A stretch of 64,000 bases of DNA from an uncultured Coriobacteriaceae bacterium (GCA_949287085.1 CASEER010000013.1:1-64000), one strand, 5' to 3'. Shown: positions 42,629-54,497, counted from the stretch's first letter. The notes: generated by a model not told the origin, from the letters alone. A program made the numbers and translations.

Positions 42629-43669
42629 ATGGAACGCATGAACATGACACGTAGGACCTTTGCCCGGGGCGTTGCAGGCGCTGCAACCGTGGTGCTCGGC
42701 GGGCTCGGGCTCGCCGGTTGCAGCAACGGCGATAGCGCGGGCAGCGGCTCGACCTCCTCGAGCGCCAACAGCGGCAAGACCTATAAGATCGGCGTGCTGC
42801 AGCTCACCGAGCACAACGCGCTCGACGCCGCCAACAAGGGCTTTGTCGAGGCGCTCGACGATTCGGGCATCAGCTACACCATCGATCAGGAAAACGCCCA
42901 GAACGACCAGTCCGCCTGCCAGACCATCGCCCAGAAGCTCGTGAACGACGGCTGCGACCTCATCCTGGCCATTGCCACTCCGGCGGCCCAGGCTGTGGCG
43001 GGCGCGACGACCGACATTCCCATCGTGGGCACCGCCATCACCGACTTCGCTGCCTCGGGCCTCGTGGATTCCAACGACGCGCCCGGCGGCAACCTGACCG
43101 GCTCGTCCGACATGAACCCCGTGGCCGACCAGATCGACCTGCTCCAGGAGCTCGTGCCCGACGCCAAGACGGTGGGTCTCCTGTACTGCACCGCCGAGAG
43201 CAACTCCAAGGTTCAGATTGACATGGCCAAGAAGGAGCTCGACAAGGTGGGCCTTAGCTACACCGACTACACCGTTTCGAGCTCCAACGAGATCCAGCAG
43301 GTCGCGGAGTCGATGATCGGCAAGGTTGACGCCGTTTACGCTCCCACCGACAACACCATCGCCGCGGGCATGACCACTGTTTCTATGGTAACCAACCAGA
43401 ACAAGCTGCCCGTGATCTGTGGCGAGGTGGGCATGGTCGAGAACGGCGGCCTGGCCTCGCTCTCCATTAACTACGAGGAGCTTGGTAAGCGCGCGGGCGA
43501 GATGGCCGTGAAGATTCTCACCGAGGATGCGGACCCGGCCACGATGCCCATCGAGACCATGAGCGCCGACGAGTGCGACCTGGTCTACAACAAAAAGACC
43601 GCCGACGAGGTGGGCGTGGACGTCTCGAGCCTTGCCAGCGATGGCGGCACGGATGTGAGCGCCGCGTAG
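42629..43669 (+). CDS. ABC importer substrate-binding lipoprotein, copy 2
   Basis: A 346-residue paralogue of the preceding gene, alike along its length (GVLQLTEHNALDAANKGFVE, PVADQIDLLQELVPDAKTVG). The N terminus MTRRTFARGVAGAA with lipobox LAGC looks like a twin-arginine lipoprotein signal. ATG at 42629 with AAGGAGA. Together the two may widen ligand range for one permease. Confidence 0.92.
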   Translation: MERMNMTRRTFARGVAGAATVVLGGLGLAGCSNGDSAGSGSTSSSANSGKTYKIGVLQLTEHNALDAANKGFVEALDDSGISYTIDQENAQNDQSACQTIAQKLVNDGCDLILAIATPAAQAVAGATTDIPIVGTAITDFAASGLVDSNDAPGGNLTGSSDMNPVADQIDLLQELVPDAKTVGLLYCTAESNSKVQIDMAKKELDKVGLSYTDYTVSSSNEIQQVAESMIGKVDAVYAPTDNTIAAGMTTVSMVTNQNKLPVICGEVGMVENGGLASLSINYEELGKRAGEMAVKILTEDADPATMPIETMSADECDLVYNKKTADEVGVDVSSLASDGGTDVSAA

Positions 43670-43799
43670 AAGCGCACGTCGCGCGGCCGGCTCTTGGTTT
43701 CTGCTCCATTTCGTACTGGGAAACAAAACACCCCGGCAGCAGCGTTGCGCATGCCGTCGTGATACACTTCTGCCATATTTTATGCAAGGACTTTGCATC

Positions 43800-43830
43800 G
43801 ACCCCGGCGAGTTTACTCGTCGGGGTTCGT
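43800..43830 (+). terminator. hairpin between binding protein and permease genes
   Basis: ACCCCGGCGAG, loop TTTA, CTCGTCGGGGT then TCGTT: an 11-bp stem with one wobble or mismatch and a short T-rich end, 26 bases before the permease start. It could lower permease expression relative to the binding proteins. Confidence 0.55.
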
Positions 43831-43855
43831 TGGCTCAAAGAAGAGAGGGGCTGCA

Positions 43856-44809
43856 ATGGGACTCGCCATGCTCGGTGCCGTCTCGCAAGGCATTCTCTGG
43901 GGCGTCATGGTGCTGGGCGTCTTCATTACCTACAAGCTGCTCGACATCGCCGACCTCACGGTCGACGGTAGCTTCGCGCTCGGCGGTAGCGTCTGCGCGG
44001 TGCTCGTGGTGGGCGGCATGGACCCGGTCCTCGCCATCATCGCTGCTATGCTCGCGGGCATGGCAGCCGGCGCGGTTACGGGCTTTCTGCACACGGTGTT
44101 CGAGATTCCCGCGATTCTCGCCGGTATCTTGACGCAGATCGCGCTGTGGTCCATCAACCTGCGCATCATGGGCAAGTCTAACACGCCGCTGCTGCGCGTG
44201 GACACGCTCTTTACCACCGTTACCAGCGCCACCGGCCTGCCGCAAAACGTTGCCTCCATCATCGTGGGGCTCATCTTTGCCGTGGTCATCATCGTGGCGC
44301 TGTACTGGTTCTTTGGCACCGAGATCGGCTCGGCCTGCCGCGCGACCGGCAACAACGAGGCCATGGTGCGCGCGCTGGGCGTGAATACCAAGGTCACCAA
44401 GATGATCGCGCTCATGCTGTCGAACGGCCTCGTGGGCCTTTCGGGCGGCCTGGTGTGCGAGAGCCAGAGCTATGCAGACATTGGCATGGGTACGGGCGCC
44501 ATCGTGATCGGCCTCGCCGCCATCGTGATCGGCGAGGTGCTCGGCCGTCTGACCCCCGGCAAGCTGCGCTCCTTTGGCAGCCGTCTTACCGCCGCCGTCG
44601 TGGGTTCCGTGGTGTACTTCCTCATCCGCGCCATCGTGCTGCAGCTGGGCATGGATGCCAACGATATGAAGCTCATCTCCGCCGTGATCGTGGCGCTCGC
44701 GCTGTGCGTGCCCGTGGTGTGGGAGAAGTACCAGCTCCGCCGCTCATACAGCCGCGCCGTAAAGGCGGCGCCGGCCGATACTGCCACCACCTCTGAAGGG
44801 GGGCGATAG
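43856..44809 (+). CDS. ABC importer permease
   Basis: A 317-residue membrane protein with about nine hydrophobic segments, of the permease type paired with ABC_sub_bind proteins. Conserved patches: ADLTVDGSFALGG, EIGSACRATGNNEAMVRALG, LSNGLVGLSGGLVCE. ATG at 43856 preceded by GAGGGG; an upstream open extension lacks a ribosome-binding site. The ATPase gene follows after three bases. Confidence 0.92.
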   Translation: MGLAMLGAVSQGILWGVMVLGVFITYKLLDIADLTVDGSFALGGSVCAVLVVGGMDPVLAIIAAMLAGMAAGAVTGFLHTVFEIPAILAGILTQIALWSINLRIMGKSNTPLLRVDTLFTTVTSATGLPQNVASIIVGLIFAVVIIVALYWFFGTEIGSACRATGNNEAMVRALGVNTKVTKMIALMLSNGLVGLSGGLVCESQSYADIGMGTGAIVIGLAAIVIGEVLGRLTPGKLRSFGSRLTAAVVGSVVYFLIRAIVLQLGMDANDMKLISAVIVALALCVPVVWEKYQLRRSYSRAVKAAPADTATTSEGGR

Positions 44810-44812
44810 CGC

Positions 44813-45607
44813 ATGCTGACCCTCAACGGTGTATGCAAGACCTTCAACGCCGGAACCATCAACGAGAAGCGCGCGCTCGTCGACGTTAACCTGCACCTCG
44901 AGCCCGGCGACTTTGTGACCGTGATCGGCGGCAACGGTGCCGGCAAGTCTACGCTCATGAACATGATCGCGGGCGTGTACCCCATCGACGCGGGCACCAT
45001 CACGCTCGACGGCAAGAACATCTCGCGCCTGTCCGAGCCCGCGCGTGCCAAGTACCTTGGTCGCGTGTTCCAGGACCCCATGATGGGCACCGCCGCCGAC
45101 ATGCAGATCATCGAGAACCTTGCCATGGCCAAGCGCCGCGGCAAGACGCGCACCCTGGCCTGGGGTGTTACGCGCGCCGAAAAGGACGAGTACGCCGAGC
45201 GCCTGCACGAGCTGGGGCTGGGCCTCGAGAAGCGCCTGACCACCAAGGTGGGTCTGCTTTCCGGCGGCCAGCGCCAGGCGCTTACGCTGCTCATGGCCAC
45301 GCTTACCGAGCCCAAGCTGCTGCTTCTGGACGAGCACACCGCAGCCCTTGACCCCAAGACGGCCGCGAAGGTGCTCGAGCTCACCGAGAAGATCGTCGCG
45401 GAGCACCACCTCACCACCCTCATGGTGACGCACAACATGAACGACGCCATCCGCTTGGGCAACCGCCTCATCATGATGCACGAGGGGCACATCATCTACG
45501 ACGTGCGCGGTGCCAAGAAGGCTGCGCTCACGGTGCCTGACCTGCTGCAAAAGTTCGAGGAGGTCTCGGGCGGCGAGCTGGCAAACGACCGCATGCTGCT
45601 GAATTAG
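44813..45607 (+). CDS. ABC importer ATP-binding protein
   Basis: A 264-residue ATPase energising the importer. Walker A GGNGAGKST, signature LSGGQRQ, Walker B LLLLDEHTAALD, H-loop VTHNM. It belongs with the two binding proteins and the permease upstream. Confidence 0.95.
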   Translation: MLTLNGVCKTFNAGTINEKRALVDVNLHLEPGDFVTVIGGNGAGKSTLMNMIAGVYPIDAGTITLDGKNISRLSEPARAKYLGRVFQDPMMGTAADMQIIENLAMAKRRGKTRTLAWGVTRAEKDEYAERLHELGLGLEKRLTTKVGLLSGGQRQALTLLMATLTEPKLLLLDEHTAALDPKTAAKVLELTEKIVAEHHLTTLMVTHNMNDAIRLGNRLIMMHEGHIIYDVRGAKKAALTVPDLLQKFEEVSGGELANDRMLLN

Positions 45608-45634
45608 CGCTTCGGCTGCGTTCAAAGGAGCCGC

Positions 45635-46037
45635 ATGGACATTCAAGCGGAGCTTGCCGACCCTGCATACCGCACGTTCCAAATGAAGTTGATTCCCACC
45701 GTCGACCCCGCGTGCATCCTCGGCGTTCGCATGCCCGCCCTGCGCAGCTTTGCTCGCACGCTGTGGCGCGCACGCCCCGGCGAAGCCCGCGCGTTTCTGG
45801 ACGAGCCGCTCCCCCATGCGACCTATGACGAAATGAATCTCCACGGTGTGCGCCTGGTACTTCTCGTTTGCGCTCATCAAGCAGCCCAATGCCACGCTGC
45901 CCCTCTTTGAGCAGCGCGATTCCCACGGCCAGCCCGTGCTGGACCCCTGGACGCACAACAAGTCGCTGCAAAAGGCACGCGAGAGCCGCCGGATTCCCGC
46001 TCACCAGAAGGCATACCTTCAGACGCTCAAGGTATAG
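45635..46037 (+). pseudogene. DNA alkylation repair protein (AlkD-like), internally deleted
   Basis: The N-terminal part reads MDIQAELADPAYRTFQMKLI to ATYDEMNLHG and matches the start of AlkD-type HEAT-repeat alkylpurine glycosylases. Near 45848 the frame changes. The C-terminal part reads CAWYFSFALIKQPNATLPLF to LDPWTHNKSLQKARESRRIP, the normal family C terminus. About 120 central residues are missing and the two halves are out of frame, so the gene is dead. Confidence 0.8.
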
Positions 46038-46134
46038 GGGCCAAAGGCATAGGGCCAAAGGTATTGGGGGCAACGAGGCGAAAGCTATGGGCGGGCTCGT
46101 TGGCCACAGCGTTCAGGATGTCCTGCGAGCCGTC

Positions 46135-46725
46135 CTAGAACCAGTCGATATCGTGGTGCAAATACACCGCGACCCCGCCCGTATCGTCGATATCGGTCAC
46201 CATGGTCACGGTCCAGTTGCCCGGGTCGATCACCGAGCCGCCATCATCCGTCACAATAATCAAGTCATTCGGGTCGACGCCGTAGGCCTCGAGCATGCGC
46301 AGGGCATTCGACCACTTCTGGTTGATAATGCCCGTCAGGTCGGCTGCCCGGAGTGGCTCCGCATCCTCACTGTCGGACGCCGCGGCATCCGATGATCCCC
46401 AGCTGCCTGCGCCCGCCGCGGCCCCGGCGGATGCCTCCGCGCGCTGCTCGGCCTTATCTGCACGCTGCTCTAAGACGGCATACGAGGCAGCAAGCTCACC
46501 GAGCTTCTGGTAAGCAGCGAACGCCACAACGGTTACCGCGCAAATCGCCACAACCAGAACGCCAGCAAGCACGCCCAGCGCGATCTTGCTCCGCTTGAGG
46601 CTGCGTTCGGCACGCGCAAGGCGTTCATCCTGACTTGACGCGTGGGCATCGGGCTGCGGCGCGGAATCGGATGCCGGCGCCGGCGTGTCAATGCGCTTGG
46701 TCCAATCAACTTGCGTATCGTCCAT
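46135..46725 (-). CDS. membrane-anchored coiled-coil protein, unknown function
   Basis: A 196-residue protein: ~45 hydrophilic residues, one membrane helix (ALGVLAGVLVVAICAVTVV), a short Glu/Ala coiled coil (ELAASYAVLEQRADKAEQRA), a Gly/Ala/Ser linker and a soluble C-terminal domain ending VAVYLHHDIDWF. No family recognised. ATG at 46725 with AAGGGAG. Confidence 0.7.
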   Translation of the reverse strand: MDDTQVDWTKRIDTPAPASDSAPQPDAHASSQDERLARAERSLKRSKIALGVLAGVLVVAICAVTVVAFAAYQKLGELAASYAVLEQRADKAEQRAEASAGAAAGAGSWGSSDAAASDSEDAEPLRAADLTGIINQKWSNALRMLEAYGVDPNDLIIVTDDGGSVIDPGNWTVTMVTDIDDTGGVAVYLHHDIDWF

Positions 46726-46860
46726 GGTGCTCCCTTGGTATGCAGGGGTTGTCCCTTTTATCTATGGTCCCCCACAGCATACCCCGCCCCATACCTGCGT
46801 AAACGCAGTGCTGCGCCCGCTGAGCTGTCGTGAATAAACGGTGAAGCGCCCTCGCGGCAG

Positions 46861-48207
46861 CTATGCGAACGTTACGGCCTCGGCACCGTCAATGCGCACG
46901 TCAGCCTCAAAGAACGCTTGCAGCGCCCGCGTGGCCAGGCGCACGTCGCACACGCCGGCCGTTTCATACGACGAGTGCATCGCCAGCTGCGCGCACCCCA
47001 CGTCGACCGCGTGCATGCTCGCCTGGATGTTCGACAGGTTGCCGAGCGTCGAGCCGCCCGCCATGTCGCTGCGGTTTGCAAAGCTCTGGCACGGTACGCC
47101 CGCGCGCTCGCACACGGCGCGAAACACCGCGCGGCTAAACGCATCGGTGCAGTAGTGCTGGTTTGCGGCCTCTTTGACCACGATGCCGCAGTTCAAGCGG
47201 CAACGATTGCCCGCATCGTACTTCTCAGGCTTGTTGGGATGCACCGCATGCGCGTTATCGCAGCTCACGAGCATCGACTTCGCCAGCGCGCGACGGTAGT
47301 CCTCCGGCGCAAAGCCCAGCGCGGCCGTCGCGCGGGCAAGAACGTCGGGCAAGAACGTGGACATCGCGCCCTGCTTGGTGTTCGAGCCGACCTCCTCGTT
47401 ATCAAAGCAGCAGAATACCTGGACACAGCCGGGATTCCGAGCTGCCAAAAACGCGGTGAGCGAGGTATAGACGCACATGAGGTCGTCGAGCTTGGGCGAC
47501 GAGACAAACTCCCGCGCGGCACCCCACACGCGCGCAGGTTGGCGGTTCACAAGGAAGAGGTCGCGCGCCAGCACTTGACCCGGCTCCACGCCGGCCTCCT
47601 CGGCCACGAACGTATCGAAGCTGCCCGCACCCAGCTCACCTGCAGAAACGAGTGGGCACAGGTCGCTTGCGCGGTTGGGCGAGAACCCGTCGTTCACGCC
47701 GCGGTCCAGATGGATGGCGAGGCTCGGGATGAGCAGAAGGTCACGATCGGGCGCCACGAGGCGGCTCTCCACGCGGTCGCCCGCGCGCACGAGCACGCGG
47801 CCCGCCACGGAAAGCGGCCGGTCGAACCAGGTATAGTCGATCATGCCGCCGTATGCCTCGACGTTCAGGCGCAGCGTGCCTTCGGGGCCGTCGAGCTCGG
47901 GCGCTGCCTTGACTTTGAACGTCGGCGAGTCACCGTGCGCCGCGGTGAGCTGGAAGTGGTAGCGGTCGGGATCGTCCACGGCGCGCTCGCCCACCTTGAA
48001 GGCGATGACGCTCGAGCCGTTGCGCACCACGTAGTAGCAACCGCCTGGCTCGAGCTTGCCCTGCCACGACGCGCCCTCGGGCAGGCGCACAAAGCCCTGC
48101 GCCTCCAATCGTGCCGCAATGGTCGACGCCGTATGGAACATGCTCGGGCAGCTCTCGATAAACGAAATAAGCCCCTGAACAGCCTGAATATCCTCTTCTG
48201 TCACCAT
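46861..48207 (-). CDS. M18-family aminopeptidase
   Basis: Cytosolic zinc aminopeptidase of 448 residues. Metal-binding and catalytic motifs are AAHGDSPTFKVK, FDNEEVGSNTKQGA, SCDNAHAVHPNKPEKY and a C-terminal MAGGSTLGNLSN ... MHSSYE. These fit the M18 (aspartyl/leucyl aminopeptidase) family. I start at the ATG at 48207 (MVTEEDIQAVQGL) after AAGGAAG. The deformylase-like gene lies upstream on the same strand. Confidence 0.93.
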   Translation of the reverse strand: MVTEEDIQAVQGLISFIESCPSMFHTASTIAARLEAQGFVRLPEGASWQGKLEPGGCYYVVRNGSSVIAFKVGERAVDDPDRYHFQLTAAHGDSPTFKVKAAPELDGPEGTLRLNVEAYGGMIDYTWFDRPLSVAGRVLVRAGDRVESRLVAPDRDLLLIPSLAIHLDRGVNDGFSPNRASDLCPLVSAGELGAGSFDTFVAEEAGVEPGQVLARDLFLVNRQPARVWGAAREFVSSPKLDDLMCVYTSLTAFLAARNPGCVQVFCCFDNEEVGSNTKQGAMSTFLPDVLARATAALGFAPEDYRRALAKSMLVSCDNAHAVHPNKPEKYDAGNRCRLNCGIVVKEAANQHYCTDAFSRAVFRAVCERAGVPCQSFANRSDMAGGSTLGNLSNIQASMHAVDVGCAQLAMHSSYETAGVCDVRLATRALQAFFEADVRIDGAEAVTFA

Positions 48208-48365
48208 AGCTCTTCCTTTATCACGTACTTCGGCAGCCAACGGGGCGCCGAGGTGCACCGGATGCCGGGGGCAGCGGTGTCTGTGGGCGCCTGCCGGTGC
48301 CCACTGCCTGCCGGGGGCACCGCTGCCTGTGGGCGCCCGTTGCCTCCTGCCCCCGCCTTGCTGCG

Positions 48366-48782
48366 CTAGACCAGCTTGCCCGTGCAGTGGTCGATCGCGT
48401 GCTGCACGATCTCGGCCGTCCAACCCGACAGGCGCTTGGTGCGGCTCACCAGGTTGCCGTTTGCCACCACCTGATAGCCCACGGTAATCATCTTGAAGCG
48501 CTTGACCTCGCTCACGTCCTCGAGCGAAAGGCAGCTCTCCTGCGCTTGGTACGGCTGCGCGGCCACCTTGATCTTGGGGTTGAGCATCACGTACGTGCGG
48601 CCGTTATCTTCGTAGGCAATGATGGCCTTGGTGGAGCCGATCTGATTGGCGGCCAGGCACACGCAGTCGTCGAGCGCCTCGAGCGTGTCGCGCAGGTCCT
48701 GCACGACCTCGGCATCGTCGGTGGTCGCGGGCTCGGCCGGCTTGCTCAGGAAGTCACGGTCCTTCACGATCTCTTTAATCAT
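48366..48782 (-). CDS. peptide deformylase-like protein with altered active site
   Basis: 138 residues with the peptide deformylase fold. Motif 1 is CVCLAANQIG, motif 2 is ESCLSL (usually EGCLS), motif 3 is QHAIDHCTG (usually QHExDH). The metal-binding Cys and both His remain, but the catalytic Glu is Ala. It may be an inactive paralogue or use another residue. ATG at 48782 with AAAGGA. Confidence 0.8.
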   Translation of the reverse strand: MIKEIVKDRDFLSKPAEPATTDDAEVVQDLRDTLEALDDCVCLAANQIGSTKAIIAYEDNGRTYVMLNPKIKVAAQPYQAQESCLSLEDVSEVKRFKMITVGYQVVANGNLVSRTKRLSGWTAEIVQHAIDHCTGKLV

Positions 48783-48857
48783 CTTGGTCCTTTCGTGGCC
48801 AGCGCTGCGCGGCGCAGCGCAAACATGCGCACCCACCATAGCACACGCACCCAGCAG

Positions 48858-49012
48858 AGGTGAAATAAGGACAGAGGAAACTTCACCTTTGTCCTCAATT
48901 CACGTACGTGCAGTCGGGGTCCTCGATTGTGCCATTTTTAAGACATAAAACGGCACAATCGAGGACCTCGTCGTCGTGACCAATAGGTGAAAACCCTCTG
49001 TCCTCATTTCAC

Positions 49013-49014
<2 letters not shown>
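48858..49014. other. composite hairpin element with GGACAGAGG flanks, copy 2
   Basis: A central perfect 16-bp stem (48918-48933 with 48952-48967), extendable inward by A-T pairs, is bracketed by two palindromic modules: 48858-48888 (AGGTGAAAT ... GGACAGAGG ... TTCACCT) and, inverted, 48985-49014 (AGGTGAAA ... CTCTGTCC ... TTTCACCT). The right module overlaps the stop of the UvrA-like gene. The module is shared with the element at 16994-17168; the central stem is not. Confidence 0.8.
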
Positions 49015-51514
<2,500 letters not shown>

Positions 51515-51618
51515 AACGCCCCCTCTTATTGCCGCGCTTGCGCGCAGCACGGGCCCTCCGTACCTGTTCGAGTCGGCAATCAACCAAACACGACAGCGCC
51601 CGTTGACCCAATCACCAT

Positions 51619-52752
51619 CTACGCCTCGAAGGCCTCCGCGCAATCCTTGAGCCAGGTGACGATCGGAATCTGCTGCGGGCAGGCGCCCTCGCACTGACCG
51701 CAGGCAATGCAGGCCGACGCGCGACCGGCCCCTTCGGCAGAAACCGCCTTGTCGTACTCCTGCTGCGCGCGCTCAACCTGGTTCCATACAAGCTGGCGGT
51801 TGCGCGCAGCAAAGATCTCGGGGATGGGGATGTTCATGGGACAGCCGCCCGTGCAGTAGTGGCACGCGGTGCAGGGGATGGACTCAACCGCGGCAAGCGC
51901 CTGCTGCGCAGCGGCGATAGCCTGGCGCTCCGCATTGTCGAGCGGCTTGAAATCGCGCATGTAGGAGAGGTTGTCGTCCACCTGCTCAAGCGTCGACATG
52001 CCCGAAAGCACGGTGATCACGCCGTCGAGCGACGCCGCATACCGGATGGCCCACGACGCGAGCGATGCCTGCGGGTTCGCCGCCTGCAGGATGTCGCGCA
52101 CCTGCGGGATGGGGTCGGCGAGCGCGCCGCCCTTGACCGGCTCCATGATCACGATGGGCACGCCGTGCTTGCGTGCGGCCTCGTAGTTGGCGCGCGCCGT
52201 GACGTCGGGGTTCTCCCAGTCGGCGTAGTTGATCTGCAGCTGCACAAACTCGACCTCCGGGTGCGCGGTCAGCAGCTCGTCAAGCAGCTCCGGGCCCGCG
52301 TGGAACGAGAAACCCACGTGCTTGATGAGGCCCTCGGCGCGGCGCTCGCGCACAAAGTCCCAGAGACCATACTCGTCGTACTTCTGGTAATTGCCCGCCT
52401 GCAGCGCGTGGAGCAGGTAAAAGTCAAAATAGCCGGCACCGGTGCGCTCGAGGCTCGTGTAGAACTGCTGTTTAGCGGCCGCAGCGTCCTCGGCCTGCTG
52501 CCAGGCGCACATCTTGGTGGCCACGGTAAAGCGGTCGCGCGGGTACCGATCGATGAGCGCCTCCTTGAGCGCGCGCTCCGAGCCGCCGTTGTCGTAGACG
52601 AACGCCGTGTCAAAGTAGGTAAAGCCCGCGTCCATGAAGTGGTCGACCATGGTCTTGACCTGCTCCATGTCAAACGAACCGTCTTCGAGCTTGGGCAGGC
52701 GCATAAAGCCAAAGCCAAGCTTACCGATTGTCGATCCCAGATATTCTTCCAT
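51619..52752 (-). CDS. aldo/keto reductase with C-terminal ferredoxin domain
   Basis: A 377-residue protein. Residues 1-~275 form an AKR TIM barrel (GFGFMRLPKLEDG, DTAFVYDNG with the catalytic Tyr). The C terminus has two 4Fe-4S cysteine clusters (CTACHYCTGGCPMNIPIP, CIACGQCEGACPQQIP). This fusion is typical of anaerobes. ATG at 52752 with GGGAGGAG. Confidence 0.93.
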   Translation of the reverse strand: MEEYLGSTIGKLGFGFMRLPKLEDGSFDMEQVKTMVDHFMDAGFTYFDTAFVYDNGGSERALKEALIDRYPRDRFTVATKMCAWQQAEDAAAAKQQFYTSLERTGAGYFDFYLLHALQAGNYQKYDEYGLWDFVRERRAEGLIKHVGFSFHAGPELLDELLTAHPEVEFVQLQINYADWENPDVTARANYEAARKHGVPIVIMEPVKGGALADPIPQVRDILQAANPQASLASWAIRYAASLDGVITVLSGMSTLEQVDDNLSYMRDFKPLDNAERQAIAAAQQALAAVESIPCTACHYCTGGCPMNIPIPEIFAARNRQLVWNQVERAQQEYDKAVSAEGAGRASACIACGQCEGACPQQIPIVTWLKDCAEAFEA

Positions 52753-53015
52753 GCTTACTCCTCCCATGGCGGTGCGGGCGCGGGGCGCTCGCCGTGGCGA
52801 TGTGCATGCACCAAGTATAGCCCCCGCAAGCAGGCTGCGAGCAAGCGCCCGCCCGGTGAGGAGCGCGGCTGTAACCTGTATGGGCACGCGACCGCCCCTC
52901 GCGGTGGGAGTGCATCCACAACCCCCGCGGGCACGCGACCGCCCCGCACAGGATGCCCGGCGCGCAGTTCGGGTACCATGAGAGCAATACACCGTCGCAC
53001 CGAAATCGGAGCATC

Positions 53016-53876
53016 ATGGACCAAGTTCTTACCAGCATCACCGGCGTTCTCACCAATCCGCTCTTTCAGCGCCTGGTTTGGGCGGTCGTCATTGTGGTGG
53101 TCACCGCACTTGTTGCCAAAATCGCCGCGCGCGCGATGTCGCGCGTGCTACATCACGACAGCAACCCGCTGCCCAGCTCGAGCATCATCATCAACATCGT
53201 GCGCGCCGTCGTATGGATTATCGGGGCGAGCTTTGTGCTCGACAGCTGCTTTGGCATCAACACGAGCTCGGTCATCGGCGCCCTGGGCATCGGCGGCATT
53301 GCCGTGTCGCTTGGGTTCCAGGACACGCTGTCCAACCTCATCGGCGGGCTGCAGGTCACGTTTATGGGGCTCGTTAAGCCCGGCGACAACATCGAAGTGG
53401 GCAGCGAGCGCGGCGTGGTGCAAGATGTGACGTGGCGGCACACCACCATTCGCGACGGGCTGGGGCAGACGGTAATCATTCCCAACTCGATCATCTCAAC
53501 GACGGCACTCGTGCACCTACTGCCCGCCAACCGCGTGAGCGTGCCGTTTAGCGTGGCACGCACCTACCCTACGCTGGGAGAACTTGAAGCACGCGTGTCC
53601 AACCAGGCATCCAGCGCAGATGCTGAGACCACCGCGCGCGACCGCGCCCGCGCGGGCCAACTGGTGAACCTCGACGATCTGTCTGCCGAGATCATCGAGG
53701 CCGCACGGCAGGCCGCTGCGAGCGTGTCGGCCGTAAGCGACGGTCCCAACGTGTACTTTTCTGAGGTCGGCGAACTGGGCATTAAGGGCAGCGTGGTGCT
53801 GACCGTAGCCGATGCGAGCAAAACCTCGGCCGCCAAGGACGCCGTGGTGCGCGCCATCGCCGCCATGCTCGGCTAA
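53016..53876 (+). CDS. small-conductance mechanosensitive channel, MscS family
   Basis: A 286-residue membrane channel that opens under osmotic downshock. Three helices are followed by the conserved beta domain (LGIGGIAVSLGFQDTLSNLI, VKPGDNIEVG, IPNSIISTTAL). Length matches MscS. ATG at 53016 with GGAG upstream. Confidence 0.93.
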   Translation: MDQVLTSITGVLTNPLFQRLVWAVVIVVVTALVAKIAARAMSRVLHHDSNPLPSSSIIINIVRAVVWIIGASFVLDSCFGINTSSVIGALGIGGIAVSLGFQDTLSNLIGGLQVTFMGLVKPGDNIEVGSERGVVQDVTWRHTTIRDGLGQTVIIPNSIISTTALVHLLPANRVSVPFSVARTYPTLGELEARVSNQASSADAETTARDRARAGQLVNLDDLSAEIIEAARQAAASVSAVSDGPNVYFSEVGELGIKGSVVLTVADASKTSAAKDAVVRAIAAMLG

Positions 53877-53897
53877 TGGGTTGGTTGTGGATGGGTC

Positions 53898-53938
53898 TGG
53901 GTCAGTTGAGGACGGGTCCAAACTGACCCATTCTCATT
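53898..53938. terminator. terminator hairpin between mscS and the ArsC-like gene
   Basis: TGGGTCAGTT (53898-53907) pairs with AACTGACCCA (53921-53930), followed by TTCTCATT. The loop holds GAGGACGGGTCC. It lies between two convergent genes. A related motif, GGTTGGTTGGGGATG, follows at 53956. Confidence 0.6.
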
Positions 53939-54029
53939 GGGGCCGTCCCAAATTGGTTGGTTGGGGATGAGTCCAAACAACCCATCTGGCTTGCCGGCCG
54001 GCGCCGCTCATCAACCCATTCCGGCGCCG

Positions 54030-54371
54030 CTACTCCCAGGTCTTCCAAACATCTGGTTCGTAGCCCACAGTTGCCTGGCGGCCGTTGCGCACGATGGGCT
54101 CGCGCAACACTTGTTGGTTTTCGAGCAGCTTCTCAAATTTTTGGCTCTCGGCCAGGTACGTGATGAGCGCGACCGTGTCCTGGTCCTTTGCCTTGGGGTC
54201 GATGAGCTGATCGATGCCGCCCACCGCACGCATCACGCTCTGGAGCTCGCCTTTGCTCATGCCCTTTTCACGCAGGTCGATAAACTGAAACGCAATGCGG
54301 CGCTCTTTGAAGTACCGCTGCGCCTTCTTGGTATCAAAGCTCTTCTTGGTGCCAAAAATCTGGATATTCAT
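54030..54371 (-). CDS. ArsC/Spx-family protein lacking the N-terminal cysteine
   Basis: A 113-residue thioredoxin-fold protein of the arsenate-reductase/YffB/Spx family (MNIQIFGTKKSFDTKKAQRY ... PIVRNGRQATVGYEPDVW). In many relatives the sequence is GTKKCFDTKKA; here the Cys is Ser (AGC). Classical arsenate reduction is therefore unlikely. ATG at 54371 with GGAGG. Confidence 0.88.
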   Translation of the reverse strand: MNIQIFGTKKSFDTKKAQRYFKERRIAFQFIDLREKGMSKGELQSVMRAVGGIDQLIDPKAKDQDTVALITYLAESQKFEKLLENQQVLREPIVRNGRQATVGYEPDVWKTWE

Positions 54372-54497
54372 GGGGCTCCTCCGTCTTGAGGCCGCTCGTT
54401 GTTCTGCTGCCTGCCGTGCGTCACGGAATCCCGCCGTAGGGACCGCAGCGTTCGTTTATTTTCTCATGCCTTGCTCCGTCCGTCGCTACGCTCTACC

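Noticed and set aside
41414-43798. A 794-codon minus-strand frame opposite the two binding-protein genes
   Set aside because: Antisense shadow; the internal repetition only mirrors the two paralogous lipoproteins.
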